Assembly (NCBI RefSeq): GCF_003570995.1
Contig: NZ_QXIY01000040.1
Location: forward strand, 1-47,745
DNA from: Candidatus Cryosericum septentrionale
Lineage (GTDB): Bacteria > Caldisericota > Caldisericia > Cryosericales > Cryosericaceae
Direction: 5' to 3'
DNA length: 47,745 nt
The notes below the pieces were generated by a model. It was not told the DNA's origin. It saw only the letters and a list, made by a program, of their open reading frames with translations, and did not search any database. A program made the position numbers and the translations under genes. Position 1 is the stretch's first letter. Each line of letters opens with the position of its first letter. Positions 8,991 to 17,529 of this stretch are shown in pieces.

Positions 8991-9152
8991 TCACTGTTCA
9001 AAACGCAGGGTCAAGGGGATGGAGCCATCGGCCTGCTTGACAAAGACGACGACCTCTTGGCACGCGGGCAGTGTCACTTCGACGTTCCCTTTCCTAGATC
9101 GCATCGGTCCCGATGTGCAGCCGGCAAATGTCAGGATGAGAACAGCAATCAT
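8991..9152 (-). CDS. small putative lipoprotein upstream of cpsC
   Basis: 53 codons. The N-terminus MIAVLILTFAGCTSG looks like a very short lipoprotein signal with lipobox TFAGC (Cys 12), although no basic residues precede it; upstream CTG codons in frame could extend it by two. The remaining 40 residues (NVEVTLPACQEVVVFVKQADG, PLTLRFEQ) look like a small beta-rich domain. The stop overlaps a possible GTG start of cpsC (GTGA). Copy 2 of cpsC has no such gene. No family recognised. Inference: a small envelope protein expressed with the Cps regulators. Confidence 0.5.
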   Translation of the reverse strand: MIAVLILTFAGCTSGPMRSRKGNVEVTLPACQEVVVFVKQADGSIPLTLRFEQ

Positions 9153-9195
9153 CAGCAGCGTATTGCCTCATCTATTTTCTACTCGAAATCGCATC

Positions 9196-9336
9196 GTTGT
9201 CTCACGAGTAAACCTACTCCAACACAGGTGACTGAGGAGGAACAATGGAAGAGGGTGAGCAGATGAGAGGTGAGGAGATGCGGTTGACTGTGAGGCAACG
9301 ATTCCTCGTTCGAATAGGTTTATCCGTGAGGCAATA
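9196..9336. repeat. imperfect inverted repeat in cps leader region
   Basis: Arms at about 9197-9219 and 9313-9335 read TTGTCTCACGAGTAAACC and, on the other strand, TTGCCTCACGGATAAACC, continuing to about 19 of 23 matches. A third partial arm GTTGCCTCACAG lies at about 9286-9297 on the minus strand. The 200-base region between the Wzy/TPR gene and the lipoprotein gene otherwise holds only a weak small frame. The repeat could be an operator or a leader RNA structure for the cps operon. Confidence 0.4.
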
Positions 9337-9337
9337 G
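9245..9337 (+). CDS. possible 30-residue peptide
   Basis: A short frame MEEGEQMRGEEMRLTVRQ and so on, 30 residues, follows an excellent site GAGGAGGAACA. It lies on the plus strand between two minus-strand genes and spans the inverted repeat. The peptide is charged with a repeated LxVRQ pattern and matches nothing I know. The purine-rich site may be chance. Low confidence. Confidence 0.15.
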   Translation: MEEGEQMRGEEMRLTVRQRFLVRIGLSVRQ

Positions 9338-9356
9338 GGTGCAAAGGACGCTGGAG

Positions 9357-11177
9357 CTAGTTGCTTCCCTGCTCCTGGAGCTGCACTGCGCGGTCAAGCG
9401 CCTGGCCGGCGCCCGCCTGGTCGGCAGCCGCGCCCCGAGCGACCGCCAGGACGAACCATCCGTCGGCACGGAGAGGGTTGCGGTCGACTGCAGACTGCGC
9501 CTCGACGCCTGCACGCGCGTCTCCCCGCTCCAGGTACAGCCGAGCCAGTGCATCGTGGTAGGCCCACATGCGTGGGTTGAGCCGTGTCGCTGCCTCGTAC
9601 AGCTGCTGCACCTCCCGCCCGACCGCGCCCTGGTCCTGCGCAGTCTCCTGCCCGTGCGCCTGCAGGAACGCCGCCAAGTCCGCTTTCTGCTCGGCGCCGA
9701 ACGGCGCCAGGCGCGCTGCGGTGCGGTATCGGTACTGGGCAGAAGGGAGGTCACCCTGGGACTCCGCCCGCAGGGCCAAAGCTGTATTGGCAGCCGACAG
9801 CAGGATGACGAAGACGGCGCTCCAGACGACCACGACGAAGGCGGCGCCCGTCAGGAGGCGCGCAGAACGGGGGGAGTGACGGTGGCCGAGCGCGACGTGC
9901 GGTTGAGCGACGTCCGGCTCGCGGCGCTGCCGCGACACCAGCAGGCCACAGGTGACGAAGAAGAGTACCGGCATGGCAAGGAGGGACCAGTCGAAGTCCA
10001 CGGCGGCGTGGAGGATATTCCCGAACGCCCCTGCGAGCAGACCGGCAAAGATCGCTCCCTGTTCCCTCCTGGCGATGCGCAGACCCCGCCACAGGAGCGA
10101 GCCGACGAGGGCAAGAAACGCAACTCCCCCCAGGATGCCCATGTCCACCAGTTCCTCAAACACAATGCTGTGGGGGAACTTGGCGTAGAACGGGATACTG
10201 CGGAACTGCGTGTACACGTACTGGTAGGTGCCCGCCCCCGTACCCAGCACCGGGCGGCGCAGCAGCATGGCCCACGCATCGCGGATCATAACCACGCGCG
10301 CGTACAGGCTGGCGTCCTGCACTCCGCCCACGAACGCGAAGAGCTGCTTGATGCGCAGGGTCATGCTGAGCAGCATGGGCACAAAGACAGCCCGTTTGAG
10401 CCAGAAGGTGAGGGCGAGAGCCGCAACGAGGAGGAACACAGCAAAGATGCCCTTGAGACGCTGCCCTCTTGGGAGCATGACCGGGAAGAGGATGAGGGTG
10501 ATGAGAAAGGCCAGCAGGCCGCCACGTGACTGACTCAGGATCAGCATGACGACGAAGAAGCCAGCGAGGGCTCCATAGAGCACGCGCGCCCACCAGCGGC
10601 GGACGTCCAGCGCGCGGGCCAGCGCGAGGAAGATAGGCAGGATGAGGAAGGCGGCAAAGGTGTTGCGGTACTGCAGCGTGCTGCTGACACTGGTGCCCTG
10701 CGTCAGGCCGTGCGTGCCGATCCACGTCCAGAAGGCGCCGGTCAGCTGGCTGCTTGCGCCGGCATAGGCAAGGAGACCGATGAAGGACAACAAGGCGCCC
10801 AGTCCAAGGAGGGTGCTGATTGCGAGGTCGAGCTGAGCCGTGTGGCGCGTCACGTTGAAGACGATGTAGAAGAGGATGGCACAGAACAGCACCTTGAAGA
10901 ATGCCACCATCGTGGCCTGGAAGTAGACCGTCGCCACCAGCGACAGCGCACAGACGCCAAGGAAGGCCAGCATGGTGACGTCCACCGCGCCTCCCGCCCG
11001 TGCCCAGCCGTAACGGGACCGCGTCAGCACGAAGAGCAGGACGGCGGGCAAGGCCAGCAGCATCATCAAGTAGGCCTGCCACGTGAAGTAGCCGCCCTGG
11101 AACAGCGCACCGAACGCAGCCGGAACCAGTGCCAGGACCAGGATGAGCTTGTCGTACCGGTGCATGTCGTCGTTCAC
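9357..11177 (-). CDS. Wzy/O-antigen-ligase-like membrane protein with TPR tail
   Basis: 606 residues, GTG start with GGAGGAGG nine bases upstream. About eleven or twelve membrane segments occupy residues 10-450. Wzy_C-type features are visible: LQYRNTFAAFL near 170, SQSRGGLLAFL at 215-225 and RRPVLGTGAGTYQYV at 308-321 before a large extracytoplasmic loop. Residues from about 480 onward hold TPR-like helices (ALRAESQGDLPSAQYRYRTA, RLYLERGDARAG). It would polymerise or ligate polysaccharide repeat units. A second protein of the same layout is at 44751-46829. It has its own promoter, so it is a separate unit from the cps operon downstream. Confidence 0.82.
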   Translation of the reverse strand: MNDDMHRYDKLILVLALVPAAFGALFQGGYFTWQAYLMMLLALPAVLLFVLTRSRYGWARAGGAVDVTMLAFLGVCALSLVATVYFQATMVAFFKVLFCAILFYIVFNVTRHTAQLDLAISTLLGLGALLSFIGLLAYAGASSQLTGAFWTWIGTHGLTQGTSVSSTLQYRNTFAAFLILPIFLALARALDVRRWWARVLYGALAGFFVVMLILSQSRGGLLAFLITLILFPVMLPRGQRLKGIFAVFLLVAALALTFWLKRAVFVPMLLSMTLRIKQLFAFVGGVQDASLYARVVMIRDAWAMLLRRPVLGTGAGTYQYVYTQFRSIPFYAKFPHSIVFEELVDMGILGGVAFLALVGSLLWRGLRIARREQGAIFAGLLAGAFGNILHAAVDFDWSLLAMPVLFFVTCGLLVSRQRREPDVAQPHVALGHRHSPRSARLLTGAAFVVVVWSAVFVILLSAANTALALRAESQGDLPSAQYRYRTAARLAPFGAEQKADLAAFLQAHGQETAQDQGAVGREVQQLYEAATRLNPRMWAYHDALARLYLERGDARAGVEAQSAVDRNPLRADGWFVLAVARGAAADQAGAGQALDRAVQLQEQGSN

Positions 11178-11237
11178 AGTTGGAAACCTCCTCCAAAGCG
11201 GGACTGAGCTGTGCCATGGGCTCTCATAACAACTGGC

Positions 11238-11266
11238 ATTGTACCGATTGTGGCAGCCTTTTGCAA
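11238..11266 (-). promoter_or_regulatory. sigma-70-like promoter for the Wzy/TPR gene
   Basis: On the minus strand TTGCAA (11266-11261), a 17-base spacer, then TACAAT (11243-11238). Transcription would start about 50 bases before the GTG at 11177. Spacing and hexamers are close to consensus. Confidence 0.6.
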
Positions 11267-11414
11267 GGAGAGCTTTTTCATATGCACTGGGGCACAGTAT
11301 ACTCTACAATACGCTGGCAAAGGCCATCGAGCTCGATGTCACCATGACTGTTCACACGTCATGAACATATCCGGAACCTTCACAGTCCAATGGGCGCATC
11401 TGGAAAATGTTACG

Positions 11415-11442
11415 TTTACAGTACCCTCTCAATCAATATACT
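11415..11442 (+). promoter_or_regulatory. sigma-70-like promoter for the stalk gene
   Basis: TTTACA (11415-11420), 16-base spacer, TATACT (11437-11442), about 70 bases before the ATG at 11511. A weaker candidate, TTTTCA-N17-TATACT, is at 11275-11303. The divergent arrangement with 11238-11266 makes 11178-11510 a two-way promoter region without a gene. Confidence 0.5.
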
Positions 11443-11510
11443 TTTTGGGAATGAGAGGACCTGGTTATCTTCTTCGACATGGGCGCAAAGGAGCGCTCAA
11501 GGGAGGAATG

Positions 11511-12080
11511 ATGAGGAAGTTCAACAGAATTGTCGCCACCGTGCTGGCAATGTTGATGTTGGCACTGACGGTGGTCATCGCGCCGGCAGTCGTCAGGGCA
11601 GAGGGTGCCCCGCACGACGTGTATACTGTCTCCGGTGACGTGTATACTGTCCCCGGCAACGTGTATGCTGTCCCCGGCTCCAAGACGATAATCATCATCA
11701 TGATCATCGGCTCGAACACCATCAAGATCAACGGCCTCGAGGGCAAAAAGGACACGAGCCCCCAGATCAAGTGGGGCCGCACGTTCGTCCCCCTCGCGCC
11801 CATCATCGAGGCTTTGGGCGGCACGATCAAGTGGGACGCCAGCACCGACACGGTCACCATCGTCCTGGGCACACAGACCCTCGTCCTGCACATCGGCAAC
11901 GCGTATGCCGTGGGGAACGGCAAGCGTTTCCACATCGACAGCAACCCCGACGTGGCACCCTATATCCAGGCACCTGGGCACACGATGTTGCCGGTCCGGT
12001 TCATCGCCGAGAAGTTGGGCGCGTCCGTCATGTGGAACTCGGCGCTGCATAGCGTGACGCTGGTATTCGTCAAGGCCTGA
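11511..12080 (+). CDS. secreted stalk-domain (copper amine oxidase N-like) protein
   Basis: 189 residues. An N-terminal signal peptide (MRKFNRIVATVLAMLMLAL, cleavage after VVRA) is followed by a three-unit repeat VYTVSGD/VYTVPGN/VYAVPGS, then a stalk domain pair: NTIKINGLEG, RTFVPLAPIIEALGGTI, KWDASTDTVTIVLG, HTMLPVRFIAEKLGASV. Such domains are found in secreted or cell-surface proteins; no copper-oxidase catalytic part is present. ATG 11511 follows GGGAGG by four bases (ATG 11508 is adjacent). The last 100 bases and terminator are duplicated at 44546-44697. It stands between the two polymer gene blocks and points toward the EpsC-type gene, convergently. Confidence 0.85.
   Translation: MRKFNRIVATVLAMLMLALTVVIAPAVVRAEGAPHDVYTVSGDVYTVPGNVYAVPGSKTIIIIMIIGSNTIKINGLEGKKDTSPQIKWGRTFVPLAPIIEALGGTIKWDASTDTVTIVLGTQTLVLHIGNAYAVGNGKRFHIDSNPDVAPYIQAPGHTMLPVRFIAEKLGASVMWNSALHSVTLVFVKA
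11616..11678 (+). repeat. three tandem 21-base repeats inside the stalk gene
   Basis: Units at 11616-11636, 11637-11657 and 11658-11678 encode DVYTVSG, DVYTVPG and NVYAVPG. The repeat keeps the frame, so copy number could change without breaking the gene. Confidence 0.85.
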
Positions 12081-12106
12081 GCATCACTGACAGGTTTGCA
12101 GCACGA

Positions 12107-12135
12107 AAAAGCGCCGGCCGCGTGCCGGCGCTTTT
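12107..12135. terminator. bidirectional intrinsic terminator
   Basis: A perfect stem GCGCCGGC (12111-12118) and GCCGGCGC (12124-12131) with loop CGCGT is flanked by four A on the left and four T on the right. It ends the stalk transcript and, read on the other strand, could end the long minus-strand operon that finishes at 12268. A mismatched copy is at 44671-44697. Confidence 0.85.
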
Positions 12136-12190
12136 CATATGGTGCTACCCTTTGTTACAGGTAACATCCCGTCATTCCGGCTGGGTTCTG

Positions 12191-12256
12191 TCATTCCCGC
12201 GAAGGCGGGAATCCAATCCGTCCTCCGTCATTCCCGCGAAGGCGGGAATCCAATCC
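12191..12256. repeat. two copies of a dispersed palindromic repeat
   Basis: The unit TCATTCCCGCGAAGGCGGGA followed by ATCCAATCC occurs at 12191-12219 and 12228-12256, with a hairpin CCCGC-GAAG-GCGGG. The same element, inverted, is at 46862-46887. This kind of REP-like element is widespread in bacterial intergenic regions. It sits after the end of two convergent genes. Confidence 0.8.
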
Positions 12257-12267
12257 TTGGTCCTTGC

Positions 12268-14151
12268 TTACGGGATATTGATGGACGGATCGATGGCGTG
12301 AAGTGCGGCGCGCATGGCATTCGTGTCATGACTGCGCGTGGCGTTCAGCAGGGCGTCGACGGCCTGGCGGAGCACAGCTAGCGAGGGGAGCGTGGGACAC
12401 TCGACACGCATGATGCTATCGTTGCTGGTCGGCGCGACATGCTCCGTGGACGACCACAGCTCCTCAGTCATCTTCTCGTTGCCGCGGTTGCCGGTGATGA
12501 CGATGCTGGCATCGCGCCCAACCTCCAGCCCAGCCAGCTTGATGTAACTGCGTGCCAGGTCAAGGATCCGGATGGGCTCACCCATGCGCAGGACAAAGAT
12601 GTCCCTCCCCTGTGCCAGCGCGCCGGCCTGCAGCACCAGCTGCACTGCCTCGGGGATGAGCATGAAGAAGCGTTCCATATTGGGGTCGGTCACCCGCAGG
12701 GTGCGGGACTCCTGCAGCTGCTTCTGGAAGACCTCTGTCACACTGCCCTTGCTGCCCAGCACGTTTCCGAACCGGACACTGGTCGCCCGCAGGTGCTCGC
12801 GCCCGTCGTTCACCTGGACTACGAGTTCCACGACGCGCTTGCTGGCGCCCATGAAGTTGACTGGGTTCACTGCCTTGTCGGTGGAGATGTTGACAAACCG
12901 CTCGGCCCCATGCGACGCGGCCAGCCGCAGCAGGGTGCGTGTCCCTCCGACGTTGTTGAGGATAGCCTCCTCTGGGTTCTGCTCCATCAGCGGCACGTGC
13001 TTGTGCGCTGCAGCATGGAAGATGATGTCGGGACGGTACGTGTCGAACAGCCAGGTCATGCGGGCCTCGTCGCGCATGTCCCCGATGACGGGCACGGCAC
13101 ACGTCACGCCCTCGTGCTCCCGCAACTCACGGTCGATGCGGAAGATGCGGTTCTCTCCCCTGCCCAGCATGATCACCTGTGACGGGTTGAGCTCAGCGAC
13201 CTGCCGGACGATCTCGGAGCCGATGGAACCGCCTGCGCCTGTCACCAGGATGCGTTTGCCCTCCACGTATGCCCGAACCGGTCCCATGTCGGTGGAGATC
13301 GGAACCCTCGACAGCAGGTCCTCCAGCCGGATCGGGCGCAGGTCGTCCACGTGAATGGATCCGTCCACAAGCTCCCACATGCCCGGCAGAGTCCGTACCT
13401 GCACATCGGTGTCAGCCAGGTTGGACAGTACAGCGCGGGTGACAGCCGCAGCGTGTGACGGGATAGCGATGACTGCCTGGGTAGCACCTGTCCGCCGTAC
13501 CGTGTCGGCAATAGTGGCGACAGGACCCCGCACGCGCACGCCGCGGATCGTGTACCCCCGCTTGGCCGGATCGTCGTCGATCAGCCCAACCACCTTGCCC
13601 AGCCCAGGATGCGCCTCAAACTCCCGCAGGACCTTGTCCCCTGCATCCCCCGCCCCGACGACCAGCACGCGTGTCCCAGGCGGCGTCCTCTGCACCGGCA
13701 CGTCGACCCTCTCCTGCCGTGTGGTATGCTCGTACCGCCAGCGCGCGAGCAAGCGCACCGCAGCCATGAACAAGAAGGTCAGCACGGCGGACACTGCAAA
13801 CGCACCCCACGACCATTGCACCTCTGCGCGCATAGCTATGAGCAGTGTCAGGGCCAGAACCTTCGTGACGGCGACGACGAGGGCCACACGCTCCACATCC
13901 CGCAGGCTGGCGTACGACCACAGCGCCCGTGGCGTCTGAAGTAGCACAGACACCGCGACGAACACCAGGTTCTCCACCAGCCCTGGGAATCTCAGGGTGT
14001 AGACCCATGGCTGCGGTGTCACGCGAAAGTCCACCCGCACCAAGACCGCCAAGACCGTGGCAAGGTTGAGCAATTCCAGATCGATGAGTAGCTTCGCGAT
14101 TGCTGCGATCCAGTTTGAGCGCCGAGTCCTGCTGATGATCGGAGGCATCAT
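12268..14151 (-). CDS. EpsC/FlaA1/CapD-type membrane NDP-sugar 4,6-dehydratase
   Basis: 627 residues. About four membrane segments in residues 10-125 precede a first Rossmann part (VLVVGAGDAGDKVLREF near 185) and the polysaccharide-biosynthesis SDR domain: GAGGSIGSEIVRQ near 305, ISTDKAVNPVNFMGASKR near 415 with the long-type catalytic triad. Members dehydrate UDP-GlcNAc or related sugars to 4-keto-6-deoxy products used in bacillosamine, fucosamine or quinovosamine routes. It follows a DegT aminotransferase with an ATGA overlap, so together they may give a UDP-4-amino-4,6-dideoxy sugar for the initiating transferase upstream. A decayed N-terminus of a relative lies at 23152-23380. Confidence 0.9.
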   Translation of the reverse strand: MMPPIISRTRRSNWIAAIAKLLIDLELLNLATVLAVLVRVDFRVTPQPWVYTLRFPGLVENLVFVAVSVLLQTPRALWSYASLRDVERVALVVAVTKVLALTLLIAMRAEVQWSWGAFAVSAVLTFLFMAAVRLLARWRYEHTTRQERVDVPVQRTPPGTRVLVVGAGDAGDKVLREFEAHPGLGKVVGLIDDDPAKRGYTIRGVRVRGPVATIADTVRRTGATQAVIAIPSHAAAVTRAVLSNLADTDVQVRTLPGMWELVDGSIHVDDLRPIRLEDLLSRVPISTDMGPVRAYVEGKRILVTGAGGSIGSEIVRQVAELNPSQVIMLGRGENRIFRIDRELREHEGVTCAVPVIGDMRDEARMTWLFDTYRPDIIFHAAAHKHVPLMEQNPEEAILNNVGGTRTLLRLAASHGAERFVNISTDKAVNPVNFMGASKRVVELVVQVNDGREHLRATSVRFGNVLGSKGSVTEVFQKQLQESRTLRVTDPNMERFFMLIPEAVQLVLQAGALAQGRDIFVLRMGEPIRILDLARSYIKLAGLEVGRDASIVITGNRGNEKMTEELWSSTEHVAPTSNDSIMRVECPTLPSLAVLRQAVDALLNATRSHDTNAMRAALHAIDPSINIP

Positions 14152-15287
14152 GGCGCCACCTCCCTGGCCCGCGTCGCCAGCCCATCTTTTAGACTCGCCA
14201 CGACCTCTTGCTGCTGCTCGGGCCTGATCATCGTGAAGAACGGCAGGGCGATGGTCCGTGCGGAAACGTGTTCCGTAATCGGGAAGTCGCCCGGCTTGTA
14301 CCCAAACTTCCGCACGTAGAACGGCTGCAGATGGATAGGCGTGAAGTAGGGCCGGCTCTGAATACCATGGTCCGCCAACCAGCCGATGAGCCAGTCGCGG
14401 TCAGCCCGCGTGAACTGGTCGGCAAGACGGATCACGTATACGAACCAGCTCATCCTTGTCACGTCTGGCAGGATCGTCTGCGTGATAACTTCCGGCGCAT
14501 CCTTCAGCAGGGCATTGTACCGTCCGGCTGCCTCCCCCCTCAACTCAATAATGTTGTCCAGCCGCCGCAGTTGTGACGTTCCCAGCGCGCAGCTGATGTC
14601 TGAGATACGGTAGTTGTACCCAAGGCGCTCGTGCTCCAGCCACTCGCCGGTCTCGCCCCGCCCCTGGTTGCGCATGCTGCGACACAGCGCGGCGATGTCG
14701 TCCGACTGCGTGACGACACACCCGCCCTCGCCCGTCGTGATCTGTTTGTTGGGGTAGAACGCGAACGCCCCCGCAGCCCCCCAGCCACCACAGCGCCGAC
14801 CCTTCCACTCGGACCCGAGAGATTCACACGAGTCCTCGATAAGCTGCAAGTTGTGCTGACGGGCAATGCTCTCGATCGCATCCAATTCGGCTGGCTGGCC
14901 GAATGCGTCCACCGCCAAGACAGCCTTGGTCCGCTTGGTGATCGCCGCAGCTATCCGTGTAGGATCGATGTTGTATGTGTCCGGCCGGATGTCCACGAAG
15001 ACCGGCTTCACTCGCTCGAACAGGAGGCAGTTGGAGGAGGCGATGAAGCTGAACGGCGTCGTGACGACCTCGTCGCCCTCCTTTAGCCCCAACGATCGCA
15101 CGATGAGATGCAGCGCCGACGTCCCACTGTTTACGGCGACGCCGTGCGCGACCTCCGCCACATGTGCCAATCCCTCCTCGAATTCGGGCAGCCGTGGCCC
15201 CAGGCTCAGATGGTCGCTCCTAAGGACCTCCAATATTGCTTGCTCATCACTTGCATCGATCCATTGAGAAGACAACGGAACGTTCAT
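14148..15287 (-). CDS. DegT/DnrJ/EryC1-family sugar aminotransferase
   Basis: 379 residues from ATG 15287, set by AAGGGGG seven bases upstream; the ATG overlaps the preceding stop in ATGA. PLP-binding features: NSGTSALHL near 54, IEDSCESLGSEWKGRR near 150-165, and AFYPNKQITTGEGG with the PLP lysine at residue 181. Such enzymes transaminate keto-sugar nucleotides. Since the next gene is a 4,6-dehydratase of the EpsC/FlaA1 type, a 4-amino-4,6-dideoxy UDP-sugar (bacillosamine precursor type) is the likely product, by analogy with PglF/PglE pairs. Different from the aminotransferase at 30563-31711, with little identity beyond family motifs. Confidence 0.9.
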   Translation of the reverse strand: MNVPLSSQWIDASDEQAILEVLRSDHLSLGPRLPEFEEGLAHVAEVAHGVAVNSGTSALHLIVRSLGLKEGDEVVTTPFSFIASSNCLLFERVKPVFVDIRPDTYNIDPTRIAAAITKRTKAVLAVDAFGQPAELDAIESIARQHNLQLIEDSCESLGSEWKGRRCGGWGAAGAFAFYPNKQITTGEGGCVVTQSDDIAALCRSMRNQGRGETGEWLEHERLGYNYRISDISCALGTSQLRRLDNIIELRGEAAGRYNALLKDAPEVITQTILPDVTRMSWFVYVIRLADQFTRADRDWLIGWLADHGIQSRPYFTPIHLQPFYVRKFGYKPGDFPITEHVSARTIALPFFTMIRPEQQQEVVASLKDGLATRAREVAP

Positions 15288-16270
15288 CTCACAACCCCCT
15301 TTCTGGAGCTTGACCCCTGGTACAAGAGAACAACGAGAACGGACAACACTGCCAGCCAAGCAAGACCCAGTATAGCCGGTGCGCCCCGCCATACGAGTAC
15401 ACCAATGCCCGAGCTAACCAGACCGATGACGCCGTACAAGACATCTACCCGCGTTGCAGACTGCCCAAACCGTAGTTGGATCACATCATAGATGTGCCCC
15501 CGGTCGCCTCCCGTCAGTCCCTGATGCCCGCGTATGCGTCTCAGGACGGAGGCAAGCAACTCAAGTTCCAGCAGTGCCATGATACACATAACGCCGACGA
15601 CAGCATGCCACGATGACAGCGCAGGGATGCACAACGCCGTCAGCAGGAAGCCCATCCAATACGCACCTGAGTCACCGAGGTACACCCGCGCAGGTGGCCA
15701 GTTGAAGATGAGAAAACCCACGATACTGCCACAGGATGCGGCAGCGATGCTCGCAAGGACGGTTTCACCAGCAAACAACCACCCGACCAGAAGGCCGCCT
15801 GCCGCGAACAGGCCGACTGTGCCCGACAGACCATCGCTGCCGTCTGTCATGTTGTAGGCGTTCATGCTTGCACTCCCCAGGATTGCACAGCACACGCCTG
15901 CGCCCACCATGGATGCCCAATGTGATGCAGCTGTTGGCCAGAGTGCGCCTAGTGTACTGCCGGCTACAAGTTCAACGATCAGCCGCTGAAGAGGTCTCAC
16001 TCCGCGCAGATCATCAACCATGCCGAGAAGAAACACTGTTAGGGCTCCAACGACCGGGACGATGGACATCTCTAGTCGCGCCCACAACAGCACAGCACTT
16101 ACTCCAATGACAACCGCTATACCGCCACCGTAGGGTACCGCCCGGATCTGGGGCTTGAGGGGACCACCCGGCCGGTCCACAAAGCCACAACGCACTGCAG
16201 CATATCTCACCAGCGGCATGGCGATACAAGTCAGAATCAGAGACAGACAGCCAATGGCAAGCACATTCAA
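15284..16270 (-). CDS. WecA/MraY-family undecaprenyl-phosphate sugar-1-phosphate transferase
   Basis: 328 residues from a TTG start at 16270 that overlaps the upstream stop (TTGA) and lies eight bases after AGGAGG; the longer frame to 16582 overlaps a glycosyltransferase and is not translated, in my view. About ten membrane segments. Family motifs: VPYGGG, GMVDDLRG (DD motif), NAYNMTDGSDGLSG, YLGDSGAYWMGF, and GGDRGHIYD in the place of the HxH loop. It would load the first sugar phosphate on undecaprenyl phosphate and so start each repeat unit. The neighbouring aminotransferase and dehydratase probably make its UDP-sugar substrate. Confidence 0.88.
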   Translation of the reverse strand: MNVLAIGCLSLILTCIAMPLVRYAAVRCGFVDRPGGPLKPQIRAVPYGGGIAVVIGVSAVLLWARLEMSIVPVVGALTVFLLGMVDDLRGVRPLQRLIVELVAGSTLGALWPTAASHWASMVGAGVCCAILGSASMNAYNMTDGSDGLSGTVGLFAAGGLLVGWLFAGETVLASIAAASCGSIVGFLIFNWPPARVYLGDSGAYWMGFLLTALCIPALSSWHAVVGVMCIMALLELELLASVLRRIRGHQGLTGGDRGHIYDVIQLRFGQSATRVDVLYGVIGLVSSGIGVLVWRGAPAILGLAWLAVLSVLVVLLYQGSSSRKGVVR

Positions 16271-17529
16271 CGTTGGGCCCTCCTGTGCTGACAAGCCCAC
16301 AGGAGCGCCGCTTCGTAGCGCTCTGCTAGGACCCCGTAGGCGAAGTGACTCTGACAGTAGGCAGCGCCGCGCCGACCGAGCTCGGTGCGTTCCTCTCCCG
16401 ACAGTGCATGCAGTCTGCGGATACCGTCGGCGATGTCTTCCGGGGAAGCGTGGGCCACCGACAGCCCAGCTCCAGCCTCCGATACCAGGTCGTTGAAGAC
16501 ATCTGCCGCCCCTGCGAACAACACGCACACACCCGCCATCATGTACTCGTACAGTTTGTTGAGCGAGATGCCATAGCGGCAAAGGGGACTTGCGCCGACA
16601 CCAGCATAAGCAATGTCCGCCAGCGCGAACAATCCATGCAGCTGGTACCTTGGAACCGGCGAAAGGAACGACACATTCTTCAAACCCAGATTGGAAGCCA
16701 AGAGCTTGAGGGTCTCTGTCTCAAATCCCTGCCCTATGATCACTAGTTGTACGGGGATGTCATTGACCAGATTGACTGCACGCAGAAGCGCATCGAGCCG
16801 ATTGAACAGACCCACTGATCCAGCGTACAGCACCACAAAACGTCCGGCAGCACGTGCGTTCCGGAGCATAACCAGATGACTCTCCGGCGGTGCCTGCGAC
16901 TCCCGGCCAGCCGTCACATCGACGCCGTTCGGCACAACGGCATACCGATCAGACGTCAGTCCTCGGCTCGCCAGATGCTCAATCGCGTTAGGTAGCACGG
17001 AGATGATCAGGTCCGCATGTCGACAGTAGTAATCCTCAGCATGCTGCATGACCCTGATGAATGGGTGTCGCCCCGACAACCCTCCCAGCAACTGCGGCGC
17101 TAGAGGCCACATGTCGTGGAGCTCGAAGACCAGCGAAGCTCCGGCAGTCCGCGCGATCCGGGCCGCTGCGTAGATGTCGAGGGGATAGGTCGAGCTGGCA
17201 ATAACAACATCCGGTTGCTGTTCTTCTGCCAAGCGTCGTGCATAGAGCCAGGCCCTCGTCGCGAAGCTCAGCATGCTCACCACACGCCGGACTCCATTGC
17301 TGTGATACCGTCCCGTCGGGATCCAGTACCAGTCAATTCCTTCGACACTTGTGCGGCGAACGTTGAAAGGCGCCTGATCCGGGTTCCGTTGCCGCAGGTG
17401 TGAGAATGTCCCTGCCACGATGGCACAATGGTGACCGCGTGCGTTCAGCTCGCACGACAAAGCGTACGACCGATATTCCATCCCCATCGACGGCGAGCCG
17501 GCGTAGTGATTGAGCGTAAGGATGTTCAT
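16267..17529 (-). CDS. family 4 glycosyltransferase (WbuB-like)
   Basis: 420 residues from ATG 17529, after GTTGAGGTC. GSPSMGMEYRSYALSCEL in the N-terminal domain and ISLNKLYEYMMAGVCVLFAG near 320 (the E-x7-E region) are GT4/GT-B signatures, close to the WbuB group that uses UDP-sugars in O-antigen synthesis. FELHDMWP near 130 is typical too. It is the first complete gene of the four-gene block ending with the EpsC-type enzyme, and would add the second sugar to the lipid-linked unit. The ATG overlaps the stop of a truncated galE (ATGA). Confidence 0.88.
   Translation of the reverse strand: MNILTLNHYAGSPSMGMEYRSYALSCELNARGHHCAIVAGTFSHLRQRNPDQAPFNVRRTSVEGIDWYWIPTGRYHSNGVRRVVSMLSFATRAWLYARRLAEEQQPDVVIASSTYPLDIYAAARIARTAGASLVFELHDMWPLAPQLLGGLSGRHPFIRVMQHAEDYYCRHADLIISVLPNAIEHLASRGLTSDRYAVVPNGVDVTAGRESQAPPESHLVMLRNARAAGRFVVLYAGSVGLFNRLDALLRAVNLVNDIPVQLVIIGQGFETETLKLLASNLGLKNVSFLSPVPRYQLHGLFALADIAYAGVGASPLCRYGISLNKLYEYMMAGVCVLFAGAADVFNDLVSEAGAGLSVAHASPEDIADGIRRLHALSGEERTELGRRGAAYCQSHFAYGVLAERYEAALLWACQHRRAQR

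Noticed and set aside
8911-8994. GTG 8994 as the definite cpsC start
   Set aside because: It overlaps the lipoprotein stop neatly, but copy 2 begins at the position equal to 8910 and the extra residues are not like the family. Kept only as an alternative.
7563-9231. Long plus-strand frames opposite the first cpsD and cpsC
   Set aside because: Same pattern of antisense frames also appears opposite copy 2 because the genes are duplicated; composition is Asp/Gly/Val/His-rich without domains.
15284-16582. Longer initiating transferase of 432 residues
   Set aside because: The first 104 codons are Arg/Gly/Pro-rich antisense-like sequence overlapping the GT4 gene; a TTG with AGGAGG gives the normal family length.
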